From Oceanobacillus neutriphilus (GTDB taxonomy: Bacteria; Bacillota; Bacilli; Bacillales; Amphibacillaceae), in the NCBI RefSeq assembly GCF_014645515.1, contig NZ_BMLW01000005.1, positions 124,001 to 188,000 of the forward strand: a stretch of DNA of 64,000 nucleotides. The letters are read 5' to 3'. The notes under the pieces were generated by a model that saw only the letters and a program-made list of their open reading frames with translations, was not told the DNA's origin and did no database searches. A program made the position numbers and the translations under genes. Shown here in pieces: positions 52,144 through 60,347 of this stretch (position 1 is its first letter; each line of letters begins with the position of its first letter).

Positions 52144-54252
52144 TCAATAATCTTTTTTCTCTTCAGACAGCACCGGAATTTGAATATAAGAAAGGGTCCC
52201 AGGCTTATGATATATCTGCTGTATCGCTTCTATCGTTTTTACATCTGTTGCCGGGTCTTCTCCTGTATTTGTATTAGGAAAAATAAAATTCTCGGCACTC
52301 GATGTAATCGTCAAGCGTATCCGGTGCCCTTTCTTAAAGGTATTGGCGATTTTAGAAGTTCGGATCACGTATTTTTCAATCTGGTTCGGCTCTAACAATT
52401 CTTCTTTTTCAAATCCATTGCGATAACGGGCGCGAAGCACGCCATCGACGAGTTTCACCGAATTACCTGCTGGATCGACATCTGTTATACGCACCACCCA
52501 ATCTGTGTCCTTTGCAGAGCTCGAGGCATATAAACATACCCGAATATCTCCTGCAATCGTTAAAGGGCTCTCCAATGACTCCGAATCGTAAACGAGTATA
52601 TCTTCCCTTTTTTCCACCTCTTTATAATTAGCAGGAACGCCAATTTCGTTCTCTGAAACATCGATTAAGTGGGGAGCAGGATCCATTGGATCATAGATAT
52701 ATTTGTCACTTCCATTGATGACATTCTTATTAAATAATAACGCTCCGTCCCCTGCTGATGTATTTGCATTTCCGTTACTGCTTAAATAGGCATGCTGCCA
52801 TTGGATATTTTCCGGAGGCCATTGATTGGCAGAAGCCCATTTATTTTCCCCAGTGATATAGTATTCAACAGGAGCAGCGCAATCAATCCCGTTATCGATT
52901 CCTTTCAGTTTTCTATCAAACCATTGGAGATAAGAAAAATCAAGGTCATATCGCAGTGCGTTATTTCCCAATGGCACCCCCTGCAAATCTCTGGCAGTAT
53001 TTGCATTATGCATCCAAGGACCAAGCAAAATCTTTTTATCATGGGGTCCATAGTCAGCGACCGTCTCCAGCGCTTCGGTTGTTCCCATTCCGTTATCATC
53101 ATACCATCCAGATACAATCAGGGCGGGCACATGAATATTTGCGTGATGCTGATGCCAATCTTGAATTTTCCAAAAAGCATCATTGACAGGATGTGATAAC
53201 CACTTCTCCCAAAAGTCTACATCTTTTCCTAATGCCTTTTTAGGAATATCCCGCAGCGGACGTATCTTTAATACATCATCCCAGTCAGAGCGCAGCATGT
53301 TTTCCGGTTTAAATTCTTTTTCGGACATGGCGAATGCCCATGCAAGCATCCCGGAAATCAACGCTCCGCCTTTTCTTGGGATATCGAGAAATGGACTGCC
53401 TGCTGTAACCATACTTACAAGCGCTTTTAAATTCGGATTCCCGCTGGCAGCTGCTGCCCACTGAACATAGCCGCCATAGGAAGCGCCTATCATACCGATA
53501 TTTCCATTACACCATGATTGTTCCGCAATCCAGTTCAACGTGTCGTCTCCATCTGTCATTTCTGAATACATCGGGATCCATTCTCCTTCTGAATCCTGTC
53601 TTCCTCTTGTATCCTGAATAATTAAGGCATAGCCTCTTTGGACAAAATGAGAATGAGACTTAGCGAACAGCTTCTTTCCGTATGGTGTCCGTACAAAAAT
53701 AGCAGGTAATGGCGATGTGCTATTCTTGGGCAGCCAAACATCGGTAGCCAGCTTGATACCATCACGCATTGGCACCATATAATTCCCGCCATATTCTACA
53801 GCGAATGTCGGGGCGGATACACTTCCATTTTTCCAAAGGTTAACCGGAGTATATGCTTCATATCCTTCCTTGACCAGAACGGAGCAGTTTTCCCGGGAAG
53901 TACTGATAAACGCAACAGGAGTCTCATCCCTCATGACAATATCTAGTGGAAACTGCTTCTCCCGCTGTACCCAGGTATTGCTCTGGCCTTTTTGATAAAT
54001 ATCTCCCCAGGGCGTGACAGCCTGCTTCTTATCTGTATGAAAAATAGAGGTATATTCTGGCAGATGCTCCAAAATAATAGCAGGGTTTATATGATAGTAT
54101 CTCTCTAATTCCCCGTTTTTTTCATCTGTTAATTCAATTGCGTTACTCCACTGATTGTTTGTACAGTCTTTTTCCTGATAAACTACTTGTCCTGAATCAA
54201 ATTGAAATACCATCTCAAGAATTCCTGATCGGTATAGTTGAAAAGTTTCCAT
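52144..54252 (-). CDS. CocE/NonD (S15-type) hydrolase
   Basis: 702 residues. The hydrolase core starts near residue 150 (NYMVPMRDGIKLATDVWLPK), with nucleophile elbow GMIGASYGGYVQW (Ser258), Asp in ALIVSGWYDDNGMGTTEALE, and His in LLGPWMHNANTARD. A C-terminal jelly-roll (from about 535) holds GDIRVCLYASSSAKDTDWVV. An N-terminal extension of about 150 residues is not typical of the family. Related to X-prolyl dipeptidyl aminopeptidases and acyl esterases. Last gene of the epimerase-permease operon, 10 bp after the permease stop, so a peptidase role is likely. Confidence 0.85.
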   Translation of the reverse strand: METFQLYRSGILEMVFQFDSGQVVYQEKDCTNNQWSNAIELTDEKNGELERYYHINPAIILEHLPEYTSIFHTDKKQAVTPWGDIYQKGQSNTWVQREKQFPLDIVMRDETPVAFISTSRENCSVLVKEGYEAYTPVNLWKNGSVSAPTFAVEYGGNYMVPMRDGIKLATDVWLPKNSTSPLPAIFVRTPYGKKLFAKSHSHFVQRGYALIIQDTRGRQDSEGEWIPMYSEMTDGDDTLNWIAEQSWCNGNIGMIGASYGGYVQWAAAASGNPNLKALVSMVTAGSPFLDIPRKGGALISGMLAWAFAMSEKEFKPENMLRSDWDDVLKIRPLRDIPKKALGKDVDFWEKWLSHPVNDAFWKIQDWHQHHANIHVPALIVSGWYDDNGMGTTEALETVADYGPHDKKILLGPWMHNANTARDLQGVPLGNNALRYDLDFSYLQWFDRKLKGIDNGIDCAAPVEYYITGENKWASANQWPPENIQWQHAYLSSNGNANTSAGDGALLFNKNVINGSDKYIYDPMDPAPHLIDVSENEIGVPANYKEVEKREDILVYDSESLESPLTIAGDIRVCLYASSSAKDTDWVVRITDVDPAGNSVKLVDGVLRARYRNGFEKEELLEPNQIEKYVIRTSKIANTFKKGHRIRLTITSSAENFIFPNTNTGEDPATDVKTIEAIQQIYHKPGTLSYIQIPVLSEEKKDY

Positions 54253-54262
54253 CTAACCCCTC

Positions 54263-55432
54263 CTAAGCACCAATGATAAATTTGATAAGGTAGGCTGTTC
54301 CGATTCCAATGTAATTTCCCAGAACTGTACCAATAACTCCTAAAATAATGGCCAGGCTGATAAGTGCCTTCCACTTAGCTGAAGCAGCTACTAATGCTGA
54401 GGTCGATCCGTCTGCAATAGAAGCAATAATAGAAATCAAAACATATTGATATTCGATTTTGAATAAGCGGCATATTAATGCGTGAACAATTAATGAACCC
54501 AAAACAACAACAAAGCAAAACAGTGCAATCGCCAGGGTTGCTCCAACAAATTCTTTAATGTTCACCATATACCCGATAGTTGTCAGGAAGAATAAAGCCA
54601 TAAATAAACCTAAATCCATGTTTCCTTTAATTTTTTTTATTGGCTTGAGCTGCGCGACAACGACAGCAAGCGTTGTAATTAATAAAATTCTGGCAGCACT
54701 CTGGAATGACTCTGGAGCGTATCCAGACAAAAATGTTGCTATTCCTGTAATGGCAAATGCAATTGCAAAGCTCCAGGCAATATCCTGAATACTCCATTGT
54801 TTCTTCTCCAAAAAGGCATCTTCCTGTTCTTTCTCTCCCCCTTCAAGTTCATTTGTTGAGAGAGAATATGGCCATATTTTCTTGAACCATTTTGATCTGG
54901 CCGCAATACTTGGAAAAGCAAACATAATAATCAGCGTCGGAACGCCGATAACATAATCAGCAGCGTTTGCTGCTGCAAAGGTTACCGGTGACGCATCTAA
55001 ACCATAACCAATAGCAGTAAGATTGGAGCTGCCGCCGGTGTAGGTGCCGATAAACATACCTGCTATTTTCCATCCTTCAAAAATTAGCGGCGCAAAGATA
55101 ATTCCTGCCACTAATGTTACTAATCCTACACTGAGGGCAGCTATTCCCATAGCTATCAGCGGTTTTTTGGAAAGCTTTAGCATCTCCTTAATATCCACAC
55201 TTAAAAGCATCATCGAAATCGATAACGGAATAGCATATTCTGCTACCACCCCATATACATCCGCTTCAAAAGGAACAATTTTCAGATTAGCCAGGACGAC
55301 GCTGATAATAATTACAATTAAAGCTGGTCCAAGAAGTTTAAATCCTTTGAAACGTTGTAAATAAAAACCCAATGCTACTGTTATAGCCATAATAGCTAAT
55401 AAACTAGCTGTATTTGAAAATATTGCATCCAT
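54263..55432 (-). CDS. DUF819-family membrane transporter (YjcL-like)
   Basis: 389 residues with about 10-12 membrane helices. Family blocks: FIGTYTGGSSNLTAIGYGLD (about 127-146), ANAADYVIGVPTLIIMFAFP, ISIIASIADGSTSALVAASA. DUF819 proteins resemble secondary transporters; substrate unproven. AAGGAG precedes the ATG. Between a dipeptide epimerase and a CocE/S15 hydrolase it may import peptides or export products. Confidence 0.85.
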   Translation of the reverse strand: MDAIFSNTASLLAIMAITVALGFYLQRFKGFKLLGPALIVIIISVVLANLKIVPFEADVYGVVAEYAIPLSISMMLLSVDIKEMLKLSKKPLIAMGIAALSVGLVTLVAGIIFAPLIFEGWKIAGMFIGTYTGGSSNLTAIGYGLDASPVTFAAANAADYVIGVPTLIIMFAFPSIAARSKWFKKIWPYSLSTNELEGGEKEQEDAFLEKKQWSIQDIAWSFAIAFAITGIATFLSGYAPESFQSAARILLITTLAVVVAQLKPIKKIKGNMDLGLFMALFFLTTIGYMVNIKEFVGATLAIALFCFVVVLGSLIVHALICRLFKIEYQYVLISIIASIADGSTSALVAASAKWKALISLAIILGVIGTVLGNYIGIGTAYLIKFIIGA

Positions 55433-55512
55433 TATTAAATCTCCTTATATGTATATTTCATTTAATTATTATAAGATTACTATGAAGTTACCTCCTAAAA
55501 CAGGATTTCCTT

Positions 55513-55539
55513 CTGCGGGATTTTCGTATTATCCCGCAG
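55513..55539. promoter_or_regulatory. GC-rich hairpin inside peptide operon
   Basis: CTGCGGGA (55513-55520) pairs with TCCCGCAG (55532-55539) in the 157-bp gap between epimerase and permease genes. No T-run on the minus strand, so it may be an mRNA-processing or stability element, or a partial terminator that sets expression ratio. Confidence 0.5.
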
Positions 55540-55589
55540 AGAAAAGCAAAATTAAAACTTTTATACTTCATGCTATAAAAGCCCAATAG

Positions 55590-56654
55590 TCAGATATTTA
55601 ATTCTATACCTAAGCCTGGTTTTTCTGATAAAGTTATTATCCCATTATCTATTGTGAATCCATCTGTAATCCCTGTATCCTTCACATAAAGGAAACTGTC
55701 CACGTCTACTTTTGTAATATTCTTTTTCGCAGCTGCTAAGCTGGCGCCGGCGGAAATAGCGATCTTGCTTTCCAGCATACAGCCTACCATGCAATGGAAT
55801 CCCGATGCTTCCGCAATTGCATTGATTTTTAATGCAGGATATAGCCCTGAAGACTTCATTAATTTAATATTTAAAACATCTGCCGCTTCTTGTTTTACAA
55901 CTTTCGCTGCATCAATAGGAGAATGTACACTTTCATCTGCCATAATGCCGGTGTCTACTTTTCTTCTTACATATGCCATCCCATCAATGTCCCAATACGG
56001 CAGAGGTTGTTCAACCGCTTCAATATGATACGCTTCCATTGCCTTTATCGTCTGGACAGCTTCACTTTTCGTCCAGCCCTGATTCGCGTCGATGCGTAAA
56101 GGAATCTTACTGCCAACTGCTTCTCTAATCATTCGGATAGCTTCAATATCCTGTCTGGAATCAATTCCTGCTTTAATTTTCAAAATAGTAAACCCTTGCT
56201 CTACTCTTTCCTTTGCCTCTGCCGCCATATTTTCCGGCGTATCAATGCCAATCGTCACATCTGTTTCAAGCTGGTTACTGAACCCACCAAGTACTTGATA
56301 GAGTGGAGCGTTCATTTTCTTTCCTTTAATATCGTAAAGAGCGATATCAATGGCTGCCTTTGCAGCAGTATTGTTAACAATTTCACTATCCATGATATGA
56401 TGAATCTTTTCAATATGGAGCGGATTCTCTCCTATCAGATGCTTCGTTAACATTTTTGCTGTTATTAAAGCTGATTCCAATGTTTCTCCCGTCACATAGG
56501 TGAAAGGCGATCCTTCTCCAATACCGTATATTCCTTCATCAGTTTCTACCTTCACAAGCAATGTTTCTACATTGTCTATTGTCCCTAAAGCAACTGTCAA
56601 AGGTTTAAATAATTCTAATTTCAGTTTTTCTACTTTAATATTTGTTATTTTCAT
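55590..56654 (-). CDS. dipeptide epimerase (L-Ala-D/L-Glu type, enolase superfamily)
   Basis: 354 residues. Muconate-lactonising-enzyme subgroup: acid/base pair Lys in ILKIKAGID (about 161) and Lys in LNIKLMKSSG (about 265); metal ligands in RIDANQGW, EQPLPYW and MADESVHS. Epimerises L-Ala-D-Glu and related dipeptides from peptidoglycan turnover. First gene of an operon with a DUF819 permease and CocE/S15 hydrolase, similar in logic to ykf murein-peptide genes. GAAGGGG precedes the ATG. Confidence 0.87.
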   Translation of the reverse strand: MKITNIKVEKLKLELFKPLTVALGTIDNVETLLVKVETDEGIYGIGEGSPFTYVTGETLESALITAKMLTKHLIGENPLHIEKIHHIMDSEIVNNTAAKAAIDIALYDIKGKKMNAPLYQVLGGFSNQLETDVTIGIDTPENMAAEAKERVEQGFTILKIKAGIDSRQDIEAIRMIREAVGSKIPLRIDANQGWTKSEAVQTIKAMEAYHIEAVEQPLPYWDIDGMAYVRRKVDTGIMADESVHSPIDAAKVVKQEAADVLNIKLMKSSGLYPALKINAIAEASGFHCMVGCMLESKIAISAGASLAAAKKNITKVDVDSFLYVKDTGITDGFTIDNGIITLSEKPGLGIELNI

Positions 56655-56991
56655 CCGTATAACCCCTTCTCTTTTAATTATCTAATAATTTAGACTTTTC
56701 AATTTTACAATTGGTTAAAAAGTCGACAAAATTCGACAAATGTAAATATTTTATAAAAATATGCTACACCTATTTCTGAGAAATATCAACCATACTTAAG
56801 TAAAATAATTGGATATTTCTTTCTCATCCGAATTATTAAAGCATTATTTCTGTTTCGTTTCATGCTGAAAAATCAATGTTTCTATCTCTTTTTTAAGGAT
56901 CTGCCCCATACTAGGAAAAGCCGCCAACCTAAATGCAGTCCATAGGCTGGCAGCTTTCTGTGGTAATAAATATATCATTTCATTCTCAGAG
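56655..56991. other. 337 bp spacer
   Basis: Upstream of the epimerase and downstream of the LysM-3D gene. A minus-strand frame at 56844-57047 overlaps the LysM-3D gene and has no binding site, so I reject it. No other structure recognised. Confidence 0.4.
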
Positions 56992-57519
56992 TTAATATGT
57001 CCACACTTTAGCTTGAAGTTCTTGTACCCCAAACTCAAGTGCATCATCTAAATCTTCCATGTAAATATCCAAATGACCATTTGTAATGGCGCTTCCCCGA
57101 TCTTCACACACGTAAGTTTCATCCAGATCCGGGATATGTATTTTCGTCCCAAAAGGAAGAGGTTGCGGGCATGCTATTGTTTTTCCTTCCTCTACCTCTT
57201 CACCAGATGCCGTTATACCGTAGGCAGGGTCCCCAGGTTCTTTCCCGGTAGATTCAGGTCCGGCTGTATAAGCTGTCACTGTAAAAGTAGCTCCGGTTTG
57301 ATCTGGTATTTTTATTGTTTGCCCTGCTTGAATATGAGCAGAATCCGATATGGATGGATTTGCTGCGATAACAGCATTGACATCTACCTGATAATTTTGT
57401 GCAATACGATATACATTGTCTCCCGGTTGTACCTCATAATTCTTCTCAGCAGCTGCTGTCCCTGCAAAGAGTACGAATCCAGCCAAAGAAAAAATGATTA
57501 AAGAAATATACTTGATAAT
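56992..57519 (-). CDS. secreted LysM-3D domain cell-wall protein with non-AUG start
   Basis: About 175 residues: signal peptide IKYISLIIFSLAGFVLFAGT ending AAA before EKNYE; one LysM domain (about 27-70, NYEVQPGDNVYRIAQNYQVD); 3D domain with FTVTAYTAGPESTG, KIHIPDLDETYVCEDRGSAI and NGHLDIYME (the Asp residues of the name). Related to YocH-like wall hydrolases. The only in-frame AUG-like start inside is a TTG at 57486 that would cut the signal peptide. AAAGGGAG at 57525-57532 is spaced 5 bp from ATT 57519 and 8 bp from ATC 57516, so a rare AUU or AUC start is inferred. Confidence 0.75.
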   Translation of the reverse strand: MIKYISLIIFSLAGFVLFAGTAAAEKNYEVQPGDNVYRIAQNYQVDVNAVIAANPSISDSAHIQAGQTIKIPDQTGATFTVTAYTAGPESTGKEPGDPAYGITASGEEVEEGKTIACPQPLPFGTKIHIPDLDETYVCEDRGSAITNGHLDIYMEDLDDALEFGVQELQAKVWTY

Positions 57520-57642
57520 AACAACTCCCTTTCTATGTAATAACTACTACTTACCCTTCTTTTCAGCTCGTAAACTCGGATTCTATCTATCTGAACATTT
57601 TTAATTTAATTGTAAAGAAAATGAAAAAAATGAAATATTATT

Positions 57643-57708
57643 AAAAAAATAAAGGAAAGAAAAATCTTCCCGGTAACCCGGAAACTTAGATTTTTCTTTC
57701 CTTTATTT
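57643..57708 (-). terminator. strong long-stem terminator
   Basis: A 21-bp perfect stem (57647-57667 with 57688-57708) is capped by a GC-rich 20-base loop that can itself pair CCGG/CCGG. Seven T follow on the minus strand (complement of 57643-57649). No coding gene ends before it, which supports the noncoding transcript proposed from 57882. Confidence 0.8.
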
Positions 57709-57882
57709 ATTATTTTCCGTATATAAAGTAAGAAATCCATCTGTAAAATTACAGGATTTCTTATGACCTATTACAAAAGAGAAGGAATCTCTATCAAGTC
57801 TCTTATATGTTGGTTGGGGGGTAACACAATGAGTGATCTGATTAATCCACAGAATAATTTGATAGAGAAACCCCTTTCTGTA
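57643..57882 (-). ncRNA. candidate Fur-repressed small RNA
   Basis: A transcript of up to about 240 nt is predicted on the minus strand, from the promoter at 57889-57917 to the terminator at 57643-57708; a shorter form could end at the hairpin 57730-57762. No ATG-headed frame with a binding site is seen on this strand. The RNA has a C-rich segment ACCCCCCAACC (complement near 57818-57828), which could pair with ribosome binding sites, in a loop closed by TCTCTATCAA/TTGATAGAGA arms (about 57861-57870 and 57790-57800). Fur control plus a C-rich motif recalls FsrA of Bacillus subtilis. Homology is not shown. Confidence 0.55.
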
Positions 57883-57883
57883 A

Positions 57884-57917
57884 TGATAATGATAATCATT
57901 ATCATATTAGTTGTCAA
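57884..57917 (-). promoter_or_regulatory. consensus Fur box over sigma-A promoter
   Basis: Bases 57884-57904 form a perfect palindrome of the Fur consensus (TGATAATGAT, one base, ATCATTATCA). On the minus strand TTGACA (complement of 57912-57917), 17-bp spacer and TATCAT (complement of 57889-57894) overlap it. Binding would block the -10 and start site. Confidence 0.85.
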
Positions 57918-58013
57918 TACCTAATCGCAATATTATTTATTTTAATAAGCAAATCGATTCGTTCACTAATTGATTCTTGTATGAATGTTTAAGGAAATTT
58001 GCATAAATCTGTT

Positions 58014-58051
58014 TATAAAAATGCCGTCTTCTTAATCATTGAAGACGGCAT
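58014..58051 (-). terminator. terminator of haem oxygenase gene
   Basis: ATGCCGTCTTC (58021-58031) pairs perfectly with GAAGACGGCAT (58041-58051). TTTTTAT follows on the minus strand. It is 44 bp past the stop of the gene at 58095. Confidence 0.85.
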
Positions 58052-58094
58052 GCTGTAAATAATTATAGTGTAATAAAGCGGAGATAAAAGGATA

Positions 58095-58415
58095 CTATGC
58101 TGGATGATGCTGTACAAAAACTTCAAATGTAGATAATTCAGTCCCAAGGATTGGACTATCTTCTTTTTCTTCTTTATTCTGTGATTCATGAGCTTTTCTT
58201 GTTTCCCTGCTTTCTCTCCAAACCTCAAAAGAAGCGTGATCTTCCCATGTTGTGCAAACCTGCAGTTCATCATACTCTTCTGTATTTTCTTTTATAAGAA
58301 CTTCCATGAATACAAATCCATCAAATGTGTGTACGGCCTTAGCCTTTTGGAATAATGCTGCGACCTCATTTACTTTCCCTTTTTTGACACGTAATGCGTT
58401 AACGACTTTAATCAT
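58095..58415 (-). CDS. IsdG-type haem-degrading monooxygenase
   Basis: 106 residues of the antibiotic-biosynthesis-monooxygenase fold. Expected catalytic triad of IsdG/HmoA: Asn in KVVNALRV (residue 6), Trp in CTTWEDHASFEVWRES, His in RKAHESQNKEE (about 75). IsdG-like features EEYDELQVCTTW and DSPILGTELSTFEVF are present. It opens haem to release iron in the cytosol. AGGAGG precedes the ATG. No Fur box is evident directly upstream, but a perfect one lies beyond its 3' end. Confidence 0.82.
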   Translation of the reverse strand: MIKVVNALRVKKGKVNEVAALFQKAKAVHTFDGFVFMEVLIKENTEEYDELQVCTTWEDHASFEVWRESRETRKAHESQNKEEKEDSPILGTELSTFEVFVQHHPA

Positions 58416-58600
58416 CGTGCACAGCCTCCTATGTTTTAGATAAAAAATCTATATTTATATTCTAATACCACTTCCGCCTGTTTTCCACCTATTCCAGTGT
58501 GCCCAAAAAGCTGCATACCACGAGAAACCCTTGCTTGAAGCGCACTTGGCTGATTTTCAACAATACTTTGAACAATCAATACGCAGTTTAATAGAAATTA

Positions 58601-59602
58601 TTATTCAATATTGACAAATATATCGTCAATGTCTGGAATTTCTTTAATCACTCCATATTCTTTTAACCAATTTGCTGTTTCTTCCCATGAAGCTCTGTCC
58701 TGTGTACCAAACCCCTGCTCTGATTCCATTTTGGGTAATAAAATCGATAAGCTCTCTGTTTCTATCTCCTTTTCCAGAGGAAAGTTTACTTCATCCTGAT
58801 AGTCCAGCAGGATTTGCACTGCTTCTTCCTCATTTTCAACCATAAAATCATATCCTTTACGCGCAGCTCTCCAGAATGCTTCTATATTTTCCTGCTCGGC
58901 ATCCCATGTTTCATCACTGGTTACAGCGACTATTTCGTAAAAATCAGGTACCCCGTAATCTACGGGATTTATAAAATCAATTTCATGGCCTTCACTCTGT
59001 AAGACTGGCACTTCATGATTCACATACATGCCGCTCACTGCATCGACCTGTTCGGAAATAAGCGAAGAACCTAATTCAAATTCTACATTTATCATATCTA
59101 CTTTTTCATAATCTCCGTCGTCATGCTCGACCATTGTTTTAACAATTGCCTCATTTACAGGAATTCCAGGGTAACCTACCTGCCTCCCTTCTAATTCTTT
59201 CGGTGAATTTATCGGGTCATCGGAACGGTAAACAATCCGGTTTAACGGCTCACGAACAATAGCAGCCACGGACTTGACTGGAATATCTTCATTTGCTCTT
59301 GCTGCGATCACATCAGGCTGGTAATATAATCCAATTGTCACTTTGCCTGAAGCTGCAAGCGTCAGAGGGTCCGTTGGGTTTGCTGGGAATTGAATATCCA
59401 CATCGATTCCTTCTTCCTCAAAATAACCCATCTCTTCTGCAACGTACAGATAACTATGTACGGCATTCGGATACCAATCAAGCATAATAGAAACGGTATT
59501 TGTTTCTTTCTTCTCCGCTTTCGATTCCTCATTGTCACTTCCACAAGCACTTAGAACAACAAAGCTTATTAGAATACTAGCTATAACTGTTAATTTTTTC
59601 AT
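58601..59602 (-). CDS. thiamin-precursor ABC importer, binding lipoprotein (ThiY-like)
   Basis: 333 residues. Lipobox VVLSAC (Cys20), acidic/Lys linker, then an NMT1/ThiY-type domain: VSIMLDWYPNAVHSYLYVAE (about 38-57), FPANPTDPLTLAASGKVTIG, RQVGYPGIPVNEAIVKTM. WYPN is typical of pyrimidine-binding members. Binds formylaminopyrimidine or HMP-like thiamin precursors outside the cell. Last gene of an operon behind two TPP riboswitches. A few bases separate it from the permease. Confidence 0.87.
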   Translation of the reverse strand: MKKLTVIASILISFVVLSACGSDNEESKAEKKETNTVSIMLDWYPNAVHSYLYVAEEMGYFEEEGIDVDIQFPANPTDPLTLAASGKVTIGLYYQPDVIAARANEDIPVKSVAAIVREPLNRIVYRSDDPINSPKELEGRQVGYPGIPVNEAIVKTMVEHDDGDYEKVDMINVEFELGSSLISEQVDAVSGMYVNHEVPVLQSEGHEIDFINPVDYGVPDFYEIVAVTSDETWDAEQENIEAFWRAARKGYDFMVENEEEAVQILLDYQDEVNFPLEKEIETESLSILLPKMESEQGFGTQDRASWEETANWLKEYGVIKEIPDIDDIFVNIE

Positions 59603-59603
59603 A

Positions 59604-60344
59604 TTAAGATCTTCTCCATTTCAATATATATTTTTCTAATAAAACAACGGTAATAAATAATAAAATTCCAATCAAAGAGAGAACAACAATAGGCGCAAAG
59701 ACACCCGCTCCATTAAATTGTGTCATCATCCGCCGGCTAAAATAACCTAAGCCAGCCTGTGCACCAAGCCACTCTCCAATTGCAGCTCCAATTACACTCA
59801 TTGGTACCGCTACTTTTAGTCCTGAAAAGAAAGAAGGCAGTGCAGAAGGAACCTCTAACTTGAAAAAAAGCTGTCTTTTAGATGCGCCAAGTGTTTGAAA
59901 TAACTCCTTCAGCTCTTTACTTGTTGATCGAAAACCATCAAATGTACTCACGGTAATAGGAAAAAAGGTAATGATAATTGTAACGATAACTTTGCTCCAG
60001 ATAGAATATCCAAACCAAAGTACAAAAATAGGCGCCAGTGCAATAATCGGAATAGTTTGTGATGTAATTAAAATAGGATAAATGGCTTTCTCTAACGTTT
60101 CCGATATATTCATGCTGATTGCCAGGATAACGCCAAGTACCAATGAAATCCCGAGTCCGATTGCAATAACAGCAAGGGTAACAGGAAGATGATACAGCAG
60201 GAGCTCTGCTTTTAGTTCCCATAGCTTTATGGCAATTTCAGTTGGTGCCGGTAAAATAAATGATGCATGAACAAACCTCGCACCTGCCTCCCATATCATT
60301 AAAAATACCGTGATTAAAATAATGGAATAAAGATAATTTTTCAT
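59604..60344 (-). CDS. thiamin-precursor ABC importer, permease (ThiX-like)
   Basis: 246 residues with six membrane helices of the BPD-transporter class. The EAA loop appears as ELFQTLGASKRQLFFKLEVP (about 149-168), the contact to the ATPase. GAGGGTG lies before the ATG. Coupled between the ATPase and binding-protein genes under TPP control. Confidence 0.87.
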   Translation of the reverse strand: MKNYLYSIILITVFLMIWEAGARFVHASFILPAPTEIAIKLWELKAELLLYHLPVTLAVIAIGLGISLVLGVILAISMNISETLEKAIYPILITSQTIPIIALAPIFVLWFGYSIWSKVIVTIIITFFPITVSTFDGFRSTSKELKELFQTLGASKRQLFFKLEVPSALPSFFSGLKVAVPMSVIGAAIGEWLGAQAGLGYFSRRMMTQFNGAGVFAPIVVLSLIGILLFITVVLLEKYILKWRRS

Positions 60345-60347
60345 CGA

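Noticed and set aside
55513-55539. T-box or riboswitch in the peptide operon
   Set aside because: Only a simple GC-rich hairpin is present; no T-box or aptamer sequence was found.
57013-57047. Minus-strand frame 56844-57047 overlapping the LysM-3D gene end
   Set aside because: Out of frame with the LysM-3D gene and without a binding site.
57830-57924. 31-codon plus-strand frame beginning MSDLINPQNN with GGGGGG upstream
   Set aside because: Its hydrophobic half is just the Fur palindrome read as Met and Ile codons, and the strong promoter over that palindrome points to the minus strand.
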